A DNA stretch of 28,208 nt, taken from positions 1 through 28,208 of the forward strand of contig JAQGOE010000112.1 in assembly GCA_028293725.1 (NCBI GenBank), given 5' to 3'. The stretch is from Gammaproteobacteria bacterium (GTDB taxonomy: Bacteria > Pseudomonadota > Gammaproteobacteria > Steroidobacterales > Steroidobacteraceae). This document shows, piece after piece, positions 1-7,262 of the stretch; position 1 is the first letter of the stretch; each line of letters begins with the position of its first letter. Under the pieces are notes generated by a model. It searched no databases, had not been told where the DNA came from, and worked only from the letters and a program-made list of their open reading frames with translations. A program made the translations under genes and the position numbers.

Positions 1-58
1 TTTCTGCGATCGTTTCCCGCGCATAGCGTGGACTATGTAAGGGAAACGATCGCAGAAA
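1..58. repeat. Perfect 18-bp inverted repeat (large hairpin) at the window edge
   Basis: Bases 1-18 (TTTCTGCGATCGTTTCCC) are the exact reverse complement of bases 41-58. Inside the 22-base spacer a second inverted repeat, CATAG (22-26) and CTATG (33-37), can stack on the main stem across a 3x3 internal loop, leaving a six-base terminal loop. There is no T-run after either arm, so it does not look like a standard intrinsic terminator. It may be a palindromic repeat, a protein-binding site or part of a longer element. The left arm starts at base 1, so the stem may extend beyond the window. Confidence 0.85.
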
Positions 59-149
59 GATGCCGATCTGGGGCGGCCGCAGTAGGCGAGCATTACTCAG
101 ACAGGCTCCTAGCTAACGCAAGGATCGCGAGCAACCCCAACACCCGTTG
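59..149. other. Leader region upstream of the peptide-binding lipoprotein gene
   Basis: This short non-coding stretch lies between the inverted repeat and the first gene. I find no convincing Shine-Dalgarno sequence in front of the TTG (147) or ATG (150) start and no clear -35/-10 pair. The promoter of the downstream gene is presumably here or in the inverted-repeat region. Confidence 0.4.
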
Positions 150-1772
150 ATGCTGGCGCGCCGAGTCGCGCTGTGCGCGACACTAGTCACCCTGGTAACG
201 TTGGCAGGATGCTCACACTCCTCCAACAGCCCTACCAACGGCCAACACCCCGCGACAACCCTCCTTCGCGGCGTAGGCCCGGACCCCGACTCACTCGACC
301 CCCAGCGCGCCCGCTCGGCTGAATCTCAGTCAATCCTCCGCGACCTCTGCGAAGGTCTGACAGCCCTCGACAAAACCGCCGGCGTTGCCCCGGGTGTGGC
401 AAGCACCTGGACAGTGAGCCCCGACGGGAAAACCTACACCTTCAAACTTCGCCCCGAAGCGCGTTGGTCCAACGGCGATCGAGTCGTAGGCGGCGACTTC
501 GTGGCGGCATTGCGCCGCCTGGTCGATCCAGCGACCGCCTCCGCTTACGCGCAGGTCATCGATGTCGTCGCAAACGCGGGAGAAATCGTTACCGGCAAAA
601 AGCCACCCGAAGCTCTCGGTGTAACCGCTCCCGACGACTCAACAGTTGTGGTCGCGCTCGCCACTCCCGCCGCCTACCTACCCCAATTGCTGTCGCACAC
701 CAGCACCTGCCCCGTCCATCGCCCAACCCTCGCCGCGCACGGCGACTCCTACGCCCGCCCCGGTGTCATGGTGTCCAACGGCGCCTACGTGCTCAAGGAG
801 TGGGTTCAGAATTCCCACATTCTCGCGATCCGCAATCATCACTACTGGAACGACTCCGCGACCCGCCTCGACGCAGTGAAATTCCTTCTCATCGCCGATG
901 AGAACGCCGAGCTCACCCGCTATCGCGCCGGCGAGTTGCACGTCACTGCCGTCGTGCCGCGAGGGCAGTTCGACTGGATCAAGGCGAACCTCGCCGGCGA
1001 GTTGCACGTCTCGCCGCAACTCAGCACCTATTTCTATGGTTTCAACCTGCGTCGCGCGCCTTTCAAGGACAACCCGGGCCTGCGTCGCGCCCTCTCGCTC
1101 GTCATCGACCGCGAAAAGCTCGCGCAGCTGGTGCTGCGAGTTGGCGAATTACCGGCTTATGGTTGGGTGCCGCCGGGCGTGAATAACTACGTCTCACAGT
1201 CTTTCGACTACAAATCGATGCCACTCGCCGAGCGCACGGAGGAAGCTCGCCGGCTCTATAAAGAGGCCGGCTACTCCGCCTCCCACCCGTTGCGCTTCGA
1301 GCTGCGCTATAACTCCGCCGAGGTGCATACCAAACTCGCCATCGCCATTGCGGCGGCCTGGAAGGAGGCCCTGGGCGTCGAAGTCCGGCTCACCGCGGTG
1401 GAATTCAAATCGTTGCTGCAGGACATCGACCGCGGTGACGTGGATGTGTTCCGCTCGAGTTGGGTCGGCGACTACAATGACGCCTATACCTACCTGCAGT
1501 ACTTGAAGAGCGATTTCGGCATCAACCTGCCGCGCTATAAGAATCCCGACTATGACTCGTTGCTGGCGCGCGCCGCCGGCGAATTCGATATCACGAAACG
1601 TCGCGAGCTGCTCGAGGAAGCCGAGCGGCTGGCGCTGCATGACCATCCGTTGATTCCAATCTATTTCTACGTGAACAAACATCTCGTGAAACCGGAAGTC
1701 GACGGCTGGTACGATAACGTCATGAACGTCGTGTATAGCAAGGACCTTGGGCTGCACCCAGCCAATCGCTGA
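150..1772 (+). CDS. Oligopeptide ABC transporter substrate-binding lipoprotein (OppA/SBP_bac_5 family)
   Basis: Extracytoplasmic solute-binding protein of the family that captures peptides or similar ligands for an ABC importer. The N-terminus is a lipoprotein signal: two arginines, a hydrophobic stretch and the lipobox LAGC, so the mature protein should start at Cys21 (22 if the upstream TTG at 147 is used) and be lipid-anchored. The body is full length at about 540 residues. It shows family landmarks: an early PDSLDPQ segment, the WTVSPDGKTYTFKLRPEARW block, FRSSWVGDYNDAYTYL in the second lobe, and a C-terminal HDHPLIPIYFYVNKHLV segment. No permease or ATPase gene is in the window, so it is an orphan or works with a transporter encoded elsewhere. 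The next gene begins 17 bases downstream on the same strand, which suggests co-transcription. The ligand cannot be read from sequence. The start choice is uncertain because TTG and ATG are adjacent and no ribosome-binding site is visible. Confidence 0.9.
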   Translation: MLARRVALCATLVTLVTLAGCSHSSNSPTNGQHPATTLLRGVGPDPDSLDPQRARSAESQSILRDLCEGLTALDKTAGVAPGVASTWTVSPDGKTYTFKLRPEARWSNGDRVVGGDFVAALRRLVDPATASAYAQVIDVVANAGEIVTGKKPPEALGVTAPDDSTVVVALATPAAYLPQLLSHTSTCPVHRPTLAAHGDSYARPGVMVSNGAYVLKEWVQNSHILAIRNHHYWNDSATRLDAVKFLLIADENAELTRYRAGELHVTAVVPRGQFDWIKANLAGELHVSPQLSTYFYGFNLRRAPFKDNPGLRRALSLVIDREKLAQLVLRVGELPAYGWVPPGVNNYVSQSFDYKSMPLAERTEEARRLYKEAGYSASHPLRFELRYNSAEVHTKLAIAIAAAWKEALGVEVRLTAVEFKSLLQDIDRGDVDVFRSSWVGDYNDAYTYLQYLKSDFGINLPRYKNPDYDSLLARAAGEFDITKRRELLEEAERLALHDHPLIPIYFYVNKHLVKPEVDGWYDNVMNVVYSKDLGLHPANR

Positions 1773-1789
1773 CAGCGAGTAATACTCTA

Positions 1790-3085
1790 GTGAATGAGCT
1801 TTCGCGCCGTACTCTCCTCGCCGCGGGTCTCGCCTCCGGTCTAGTCACGAAAGCCGTGTCCGCGGTGAAACCATTGAAGCCGCGCCATGACATCACTCCG
1901 CCGGACGTCCTGGCCCGTGACGAAGCCTACTGGCACACCGTAGCCGCGCAGTACGACGTCACCCGTGAGGCCGTGCAACTGGAGAACGCCTACTGGGGCA
2001 TCATGGCCACGCCGGTCCAGGCCGCCAACGAGCGACACCAACGCACCGTGAACGAGCGGAACGCGTTCTACGCCCGGCGGGAGTTTGAGGGTGACATGGA
2101 GCGCGTCCGCCAGCGCGTTGCAACCCTGCTCGGCTGCGCCCCAGAAGAAATAGTGTTGACGCGCGGTGCCACGGAGTCGCTGCAAGCGCTGATCGGCGGC
2201 TACAACCGACTCGCCCCGGGCGACGCCGTGCTGTATTCCGATCTGGACTACGACAGCATGCAGATGGCGATGAACTGGTTGCCAGGACGCCGCGGTGTCG
2301 AGGTCGTCAAAATCGCTCTGCCCGAACCGGCCACTTATCAGGGTCTGATCGACACCTACGCGGCCGCGCTGGATGCTCACCCCCGCGTGCGTCTCATACT
2401 TCTCACACATTTGAGTCACCGCACCGGGCTGGTGCTACCGATCAAGGACATTGTCGCGATGGCCCGTGCCCGCGGTGTCGATGCGATCGTCGACTCCACG
2501 CAGGCCTGGGGACAGATCGACTTTCGCCTCGACGATCTGGGCGCCGATTTTGTGGGTATGAACCTGCACAAGTGGATGGGCGCGCCACTGGGTGTGGGGG
2601 TCCTCTACATCCGCCAGGCGCGAATTCCCGCCATAGACGTGTTCATGGCGAACGACGAGTACCCTTCCGATGACGTGCGTGCCCGTGTCCATACCGGCAC
2701 CATAAGCTTTGCCAACATTCTCACCGTGCCGGATGCGCTGGATTTCCAAGAGCTCATCGGCTTTCCCGCAAAGGAGGCGCGCTTGCGCCATTTGCGTGAT
2801 CTGTGGGTGGTACCGCTGCGAGCGCGGGGCGGGTTGGAGATTCTGACACCGCAGGATCCGCGGCTTTACTGCGCGAGTACGTCTTTCCGGCTACCCGGCC
2901 GTACCTCCGTGGCGGACAATGTCGCGATCTCAAAGGATCTGTTGGACCGCTTCAATATCTTTACGGTCCATCGTGTTGGAGTGGCTACCGGCGCCTGCAT
3001 CCGGGTGACCCCGGCGCTATTCACTTCCGCTGCTGATATTCAGCGCCTCGTACTGGCGTTGGACCAAATCGCGCCACCCGCGTAA
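1790..3085 (+). CDS. Tat-exported class-V aminotransferase-fold PLP-dependent enzyme
   Basis: Fold-type I PLP enzyme of the class-V aminotransferase group (isopenicillin-N epimerase/cysteine desulfurase-like), 431 residues from a GTG start. The N-terminus MNELSRRTLLAAGLASG is a twin-arginine signal (SRRTLL, Arg6-Arg7, hydrophobic h-region, likely cleavage after VSA at residue 25), so the folded holoenzyme is probably exported. The PLP site is visible: Asp235 in AIVDSTQAWG, which should pair with the pyridine nitrogen, and Lys261 in NLHKWMGAPLG, the Schiff-base lysine. A TRGATESLQAL segment fits the phosphate-binding region. Exported members of this fold are known, for example PvdN of pseudomonads, which modifies a peptide siderophore. 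The substrate here is unknown, but the preceding gene encodes a peptide-binding lipoprotein, so a peptide or amino-acid derivative is plausible. The last 65 bases overlap the convergent otsA gene. Confidence 0.87.
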   Translation: MNELSRRTLLAAGLASGLVTKAVSAVKPLKPRHDITPPDVLARDEAYWHTVAAQYDVTREAVQLENAYWGIMATPVQAANERHQRTVNERNAFYARREFEGDMERVRQRVATLLGCAPEEIVLTRGATESLQALIGGYNRLAPGDAVLYSDLDYDSMQMAMNWLPGRRGVEVVKIALPEPATYQGLIDTYAAALDAHPRVRLILLTHLSHRTGLVLPIKDIVAMARARGVDAIVDSTQAWGQIDFRLDDLGADFVGMNLHKWMGAPLGVGVLYIRQARIPAIDVFMANDEYPSDDVRARVHTGTISFANILTVPDALDFQELIGFPAKEARLRHLRDLWVVPLRARGGLEILTPQDPRLYCASTSFRLPGRTSVADNVAISKDLLDRFNIFTVHRVGVATGACIRVTPALFTSAADIQRLVLALDQIAPPA

Positions 3086-4460
3086 GCGCGTCGGAGGGCG
3101 CATCGAGGTCCTGGACGAAACGGCGATACCAGTTGTGTATGTCATGTTCGCGGACCGCGGAGAGCATCTGCTCGTGTCGCTGGCAGCGCTCGGCCAAGGG
3201 CATGTTGAGCGCGGTCTGCAGCGCGAAAGCCATGCCACGCTTGTCGTAGGGATTCACCTGCAGAGCTCCGCTCAACTCGGGCGCCGCCCCCGCCATCGGC
3301 GATAGAATCAACACACCCGGATCCTCGGGATCCTGGGCGGCGACGAATTCCTTGGCGACGAGATTCATGCCGTCCCGCACGGGCGTAACCAACCCGACTT
3401 TCGCGGCACGCAGAAAACCCATCAGCGTGGCGTGAGTGTAATTCCGATTCAGATAACGGATCGGCGTCCAATCGGCCTCTGCGAAGTGCCCGTTCAGGCG
3501 GCCTGCGGCGGCCTCGAGCGCATGGCGGATTTCGCCGTAAGCATGCACATCGCCGCGTGACAGCGGCGCGATCTGCAGGAACGTCACCCTGCCAAGATTG
3601 TCCGGGAACGTCTCGAGGAAGTGCTCGAAGGCGGCGAAACGCTCCGTGAGACCCTTGCTGTAGTCGAGTCGATCGACGCCGATGATGAGCTTGCGGCCCT
3701 GGAGGCTCGCAATCATCCGCTGCACTTTGTCCTGCGAAGCGGACACCACGGCGGCGGAACTAACGGCCTCCACATCGACGCCGATCGGGTACACGCCGAC
3801 GCGAACTTTGCGTCCACCGATTTCGAGAAGGCTTCGCTGCGCCAACCGCCGTGCTTCCGGGTGCTCGATACACGATAGGAAGGACTGCAGATCATCGTCC
3901 GTCTGGAAACCGACCTGGTCGTACTGGCACAGATCCCGCACCAGGTCGGCATAGTTGGGCAGTACCCGCAGCACCTGCCGGTGGGGGAACGGAATGTGCA
4001 GGAAAAAGCCGATGGGCCCGCGGAACCCCTGCTGCCGCAGATAGCGGCCCAGCGGAATGAGCTGGTAGTCGTGGACCCAGACCGCGTCGTCCGGCTTCAG
4101 TAGCTTCGTGAGCTGGCGTGCGAACTGCGCATTGACGGCATGGTAGGCGTGGTACTGCGCTTCCTCGTGCGTGAATCGATCGGGGAAGTAGTGGAAGATC
4201 GGCCACAGCGTGCTGTTGCAGTAGCCGTTGTAGTACGCGTCAAACTCGGCGGGCTTCAGATCGATCGTAGCGAAGTGGATGTTGCCGCGAACCAGTACCT
4301 CGGGCTCGGCACTGGGCTCTTCCGCTGTCTCGCCACTCCAGCCGAACCAGATGCCGCCGGTATTCTGAAGGGCCGCGAGAACCCCGACCGCGAGGCCTCC
4401 GGGAGCGGCGCCACGCCGTGGTAGCGAGATTCGATTCGAAACGCAGACTAGACGTCGCAC
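3021..4460 (-). CDS. otsA: Alpha,alpha-trehalose-6-phosphate synthase
   Basis: GT20 glycosyltransferase that makes trehalose 6-phosphate from UDP-glucose and glucose 6-phosphate in the cytoplasm, for osmotic and desiccation protection. I chose the GTG at 4460: it is preceded by a strong AAGGAGG and gives [10 protein letters not shown], the canonical OtsA N-terminus. The open frame runs further upstream but has no homology there. Landmarks are SNRI and GGLAVG near the N-terminus, [11 protein letters not shown] (acceptor-site Asp), [18 protein letters not shown] (the Arg and Lys that bind donor phosphates) and [11 protein letters not shown]. The length of 479 residues matches the family. The conserved fold ends near [10 protein letters not shown], and about 30 extra residues form a tail encoded in and near the 65-base antisense overlap with the PLP-enzyme gene. 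No otsB phosphatase gene is in the window. The CheD-like gene ends 55 bases upstream, so the two are probably co-transcribed. Confidence 0.96.
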   Translation of the reverse strand: MRRLVCVSNRISLPRRGAAPGGLAVGVLAALQNTGGIWFGWSGETAEEPSAEPEVLVRGNIHFATIDLKPAEFDAYYNGYCNSTLWPIFHYFPDRFTHEEAQYHAYHAVNAQFARQLTKLLKPDDAVWVHDYQLIPLGRYLRQQGFRGPIGFFLHIPFPHRQVLRVLPNYADLVRDLCQYDQVGFQTDDDLQSFLSCIEHPEARRLAQRSLLEIGGRKVRVGVYPIGVDVEAVSSAAVVSASQDKVQRMIASLQGRKLIIGVDRLDYSKGLTERFAAFEHFLETFPDNLGRVTFLQIAPLSRGDVHAYGEIRHALEAAAGRLNGHFAEADWTPIRYLNRNYTHATLMGFLRAAKVGLVTPVRDGMNLVAKEFVAAQDPEDPGVLILSPMAGAAPELSGALQVNPYDKRGMAFALQTALNMPLAERCQRHEQMLSAVREHDIHNWYRRFVQDLDAPSDALTRVARFGPTPVRGAEYQQRK

Positions 4461-4515
4461 GCACCCTCCTTCCCCCTCCTGCCCAGGGGAACGATTCAGG
4501 AGGGCAACGGTTCCG

Positions 4516-5004
4516 TCAGCGTGCTTGCACCCACCCCATGCTGGGCCGGAAGCGGATGTCGCGCGGCGCACCGCTACCGACTTCGACAGGGAGGACTTTC
4601 ACGTCGCCGTCTTCCAGGAAGTGACGCACCAACGTGAGCATGGTTTCACAGACCTGGGCGGACATCGGGTGATTGTCGAGGTGAGCGAAGACACGGGCCT
4701 GCAGGTTACGCGCGGCCGGGGCCGTCTCGCGCATGGATTCTACGCAGCGGTCCAGGAGCAGCAGCTCGGTGGCCAGGGTCGTATCCGTCATATCCGCGGG
4801 CTTCGAAACGCGCACGACACAGCGAAGATGCAGCAGAGCTCCCGCCTCTTCCACGGCGTCGTAAATGCAGACCGCGATAGCGGAACGCAGCTCCGTCACG
4901 AGGACCACGTCGTCCGCAGTGACTTCGAAGCGATCCGGTGAAACGGTGATTTCGGGTTGGGGCCTGACCATCCGATGTTGTATACCGTCACGTTGCCATT
5001 GCAT
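4516..5004 (-). CDS. CheD-like protein lacking the catalytic cysteine
   Basis: 162 residues from the ATG at 5004, which follows a good AGGAGGGG. The sequence aligns by eye over most of its length with CheD chemoreceptor glutamine deamidases. VVLVTELRSAIAVCIYD matches the CheD active-site strand (TLGLGSCVAVC in Thermotoga), ALLHL matches the catalytic-histidine segment, and DVKVLPVEVGSGAPRDIRF matches the C-terminal strand (aeDvGG...Rrv.F). The catalytic Cys is Ala42 and the preceding Gly is Arg40, while the His is kept (His59); the GGA segment of CheD is replaced by AHLDNHP. Deamidase or methylesterase activity is therefore unlikely, and a binding or regulatory role is possible. No chemotaxis gene is nearby. 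It lies 55 bases upstream of otsA and is probably in the same transcript. Homology is inferred from motif alignment, not a search. Confidence 0.68.
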   Translation of the reverse strand: MQWQRDGIQHRMVRPQPEITVSPDRFEVTADDVVLVTELRSAIAVCIYDAVEEAGALLHLRCVVRVSKPADMTDTTLATELLLLDRCVESMRETAPAARNLQARVFAHLDNHPMSAQVCETMLTLVRHFLEDGDVKVLPVEVGSGAPRDIRFRPSMGWVQAR

Positions 5005-5305
5005 GTGGCCCCTCCTGCTCAAACTTTGAACTGCGGCACGCTGCCCTCGATAAAATATGCGAATACGCACCCGGGAGAGCGGGAAAAAAAGGCTGAGTGA
5101 CGATGTAGGTCAACGCAGAGCAATCTGCGTCACTCGTGTCGTCAATCCGCGTCACCACACCGCATCAAGTTGGTCCATGACGATTCATATGCCGCGTTAC
5201 GCGAAGCAGTGGAAGTCGGCGCGGCGGCGCGCTAGTCTGTTCCCTTGAAGCTGCGGCAACTGGGCGTTTCAAGCTCGGGGTGGCCCGGCACTGTGAGGGG
5301 AAGGT
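5005..5305. promoter_or_regulatory. Divergent intergenic region between the CheD-like/otsA operon and the CBS gene
   Basis: About 300 bases without a gene, presumably carrying promoters for both directions. On the minus strand an A/T-rich TATTTT (reverse complement of 5052-5057) lies about 50 bases before the CheD-like start and could be a -10 element. I see no convincing -35, so a stress-sigma promoter is possible but unproven. The region also holds the 7+7 palindrome at 5113-5130 and several copies of a CGTCA/TGACG-like word nearby (around 5097-5156). The start of the CBS gene is preceded by GAGGGGAAGGT. No RNA gene or small ORF with a ribosome-binding site stood out. Confidence 0.4.
5113..5130. 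promoter_or_regulatory. Perfect 7+7 palindrome ACGCAGA-GCAA-TCTGCGT, possible operator
   Basis: ACGCAGA at 5113-5119 and TCTGCGT at 5124-5130 are exact inverted repeats separated by four bases, in the middle of the divergent intergenic region. The right half continues into TGCGTCAC, and a related CGCGTCAC occurs about 25 bases further on. It could be a dimeric regulator site. I do not recognise the regulator, and a chance palindrome or RNA hairpin cannot be excluded. Confidence 0.35.
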
Positions 5306-5734
5306 ATGGCTACCGCGCGTCACCTGCTCGACCGCAAAGGTCGGGCTATTTATTCGGTCGGGCCCGATGATCCGGTGCTCGAAGCCATCCGGCTCATGGC
5401 GGATCACCACGTGGGGGCGCTCCTCGTCATGAGGGGGGACGAGCTTCTCGGGATCGTGTCGGAGCGGGACTATGCCCGCAAGGTCATCCTGAAGGGCCGC
5501 TCGTCTGCCGATACGCCGGTGTCGCAGATCATGAGCTCACCTGTAATCACCGTAGCCCTGAGCAACAGCGTGCAGGAATGCATGCAGTTGATGACATCGC
5601 GGCGCCTGCGCCATCTGCCCGTCGTGGACGGTGGAAAGGTGCTCGGAATGGTCTCGATTGGCGACTTGGTGAAAGCTGTGATGGAAGAGCAGAAGCAAAC
5701 TATCGAGCAGCTCGAGAGCTACATTCATAGCTGA
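5306..5734 (+). CDS. Two-CBS-domain protein
   Basis: 142-residue cytoplasmic protein made almost wholly of a tandem CBS (Bateman) module: the first CBS at about residues 8-65 (VGPDDPVLEAIRLMADHHVGALLV...GIVSERDYARKV) and the second at about 73-130 (MSSPVITVALSNSVQECMQLMTSRRLRHLPVVDGGKVLGMVSIGDLVKAV). A short helical tail rich in Glu and Gln follows. Such stand-alone modules bind adenine nucleotides and act as regulatory partners; no catalytic domain is fused. The ATG at 5306 has GGGGAAGG just upstream. It converges on trkH across a hairpin, so it is probably a single-gene transcript. No target can be assigned. Confidence 0.92.
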   Translation: MATARHLLDRKGRAIYSVGPDDPVLEAIRLMADHHVGALLVMRGDELLGIVSERDYARKVILKGRSSADTPVSQIMSSPVITVALSNSVQECMQLMTSRRLRHLPVVDGGKVLGMVSIGDLVKAVMEEQKQTIEQLESYIHS

Positions 5735-5756
5735 GCCGGGGGCTGGGGCTGGGGCT

Positions 5757-5784
5757 GCTGAAAGCGTCGCAGGCGACTTTCAGC
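5757..5784. terminator. Hairpin between convergent CBS and trkH genes
   Basis: GCTGAAAG (5757-5764) pairs exactly with CTTTCAGC (5777-5784), and an inner TCG/CGA pairing can extend the stem past a two-base bulge. It lies between the stop of the CBS gene (5734) and the stop of trkH (5808), where a bidirectional terminator is expected. There is no clear T-run on either strand, so termination is inferred from position. Confidence 0.5.
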
Positions 5785-5807
5785 CGGGGCGCGCAGCCCA
5801 TAGAAAA

Positions 5808-7256
5808 TCACTTGCGCCAGAACGCGGGCGTGAGCAACACGATCACGCTGAAAATCTCCAACCGGCCGAGGAGCATCGCGAACGTGCAGACCCATGTTTG
5901 GAATACCGTGAGCGAGTGGTAGTTCCGCACCGGGCCGACGGTTCCCAGGCCGTGCGCGGTATTGTTGATTCCCGCCACGATCGCACTGAAAGAAGAATCG
6001 AAGTCGAGTCCTGACATCAGTAGCGCGAACGTCAACAGGGCGACGGTCATGAAATACAGGAAAATAAAGCCCAACACGGCATCCGCCACCCGATCGGGAA
6101 TCACCCGGCCACCGATGCGCACCGGGGCCATGGCACTCGGATGCACCAGCAGCTTCAGCTCCCGTCCCGCCTGCCGTGCCAGTAGCAAGGTGCGGAACAT
6201 CTTGATGCCGCCTCCGGTCGAGCCGGTGCTGCACACGATGCAGGACAGAAACAACATCCAGATGGGCGCGAACACCGGCCAGGTGGAGTAGTCCTGCGTC
6301 ACGAAGCCTGTCGTGGTGGCCATCGAGACCACGTTGAATGCTGAATGGCGCAGCGACGTCATGAAGCCCGGATAAACGCCGTGCCAGGTCAGCAACCCGG
6401 CGATCACGATCACGCTCGCCATCAGAATGACGAAGATTGCCTTGAATTCCGGATCGCGCGTATAGGTCTGGAACGATAGCCGGCGTAGCGCAATGAAGTG
6501 GCGCGCGAAATTCAGCGATGCAATAAACATCAGCACAATCAGCACGAACTCGATCGCGGGCGAGTTGAAATACGCGATGCTGGCGTCATGGGTGGAGAAG
6601 CCGCCGAGTCCCACCACCGAGAACGAATGGCAGATCGCGTCGAACCACGACATTCCACAGATCCGCAGGGCGATAATGCCGACGCCCGTGAGGGTGGCGT
6701 ACACCAGCCAGAGTGATTTCGCCGTCTCGGTGATACGCGGTGCGAGCTTCTCGTCCTTGATCGGACCGGGCGCCTCCGCCTTGTAGAGCTGCATGCCGCC
6801 GACTCCCAGCAGCGGCAGGACGGCCAGTGCCATGACGATGATGCCGAGACCCCCGAACCACTGCAGCGAGTGCCGCCAGAAGATCAGCGAGCGCGGCAGA
6901 TGATCGAGATCGGTCAGCACCGTCGATCCGGTGGTCGTGAGACCGGACATGGTCTCGAAGAAGGCCTGCGTGAAGCTCAGTTTGGGCAGCGCCAGCAACA
7001 GCGGAATGGTCGCAGACGCCGACATCAACACCCACACCAGGGTCACCAGCAGAAAGCCGTCACGCGGCTTCAACTCGCGGCGGAATTTCACGGTGGCCAG
7101 CGCGATCGCCAGTCCGACACCGGTGTTGATGGCGGCTGCTACGATGAACTGGAGCCAGAGCCCGTCGCCCATGATGATCGAGCAGCCCACGGGTAGGACG
7201 TACGCCACACCGAAGATGGCGAGCACCAGCCCAAGGACATGCGCGACTCCGAGCAT
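5808..7256 (-). CDS. trkH: Trk potassium uptake system membrane protein TrkH
   Basis: Potassium-conducting inner-membrane subunit of the Trk system (482 residues, family length). The four pore-loop repeats with their filter glycines can be picked out: GLTTTGSTV, SVVGLGGFST, SMATTTGFVT and INNTAHGLGTVGP. A GSTGGGIKMFR segment and the C-terminal GRLEIFSV are also typical of TrkH. The protein is strongly hydrophobic, with about ten membrane spans plus pore helices. Its ATG lies 6 bases after the trkA stop, with AGGGAG as the ribosome-binding site inside the junction, so the two subunits are made from one message. Confidence 0.96.
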   Translation of the reverse strand: MLGVAHVLGLVLAIFGVAYVLPVGCSIIMGDGLWLQFIVAAAINTGVGLAIALATVKFRRELKPRDGFLLVTLVWVLMSASATIPLLLALPKLSFTQAFFETMSGLTTTGSTVLTDLDHLPRSLIFWRHSLQWFGGLGIIVMALAVLPLLGVGGMQLYKAEAPGPIKDEKLAPRITETAKSLWLVYATLTGVGIIALRICGMSWFDAICHSFSVVGLGGFSTHDASIAYFNSPAIEFVLIVLMFIASLNFARHFIALRRLSFQTYTRDPEFKAIFVILMASVIVIAGLLTWHGVYPGFMTSLRHSAFNVVSMATTTGFVTQDYSTWPVFAPIWMLFLSCIVCSTGSTGGGIKMFRTLLLARQAGRELKLLVHPSAMAPVRIGGRVIPDRVADAVLGFIFLYFMTVALLTFALLMSGLDFDSSFSAIVAGINNTAHGLGTVGPVRNYHSLTVFQTWVCTFAMLLGRLEIFSVIVLLTPAFWRK

Positions 7257-7262
7257 GGCTCC

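Noticed and set aside
1..58. Integron attC site or transposon end
   Set aside because: The conserved attC core sequences (RYYYAAC/GTTRRRY) are absent and no integrase or transposase is nearby. I keep it only as an unexplained inverted repeat.
4461..4571. 37-codon N-terminal extension of otsA
   Set aside because: The extension has no OtsA-like sequence, and a strong ribosome-binding site and the canonical RRLVCVSNR start lie at the GTG at 4460.
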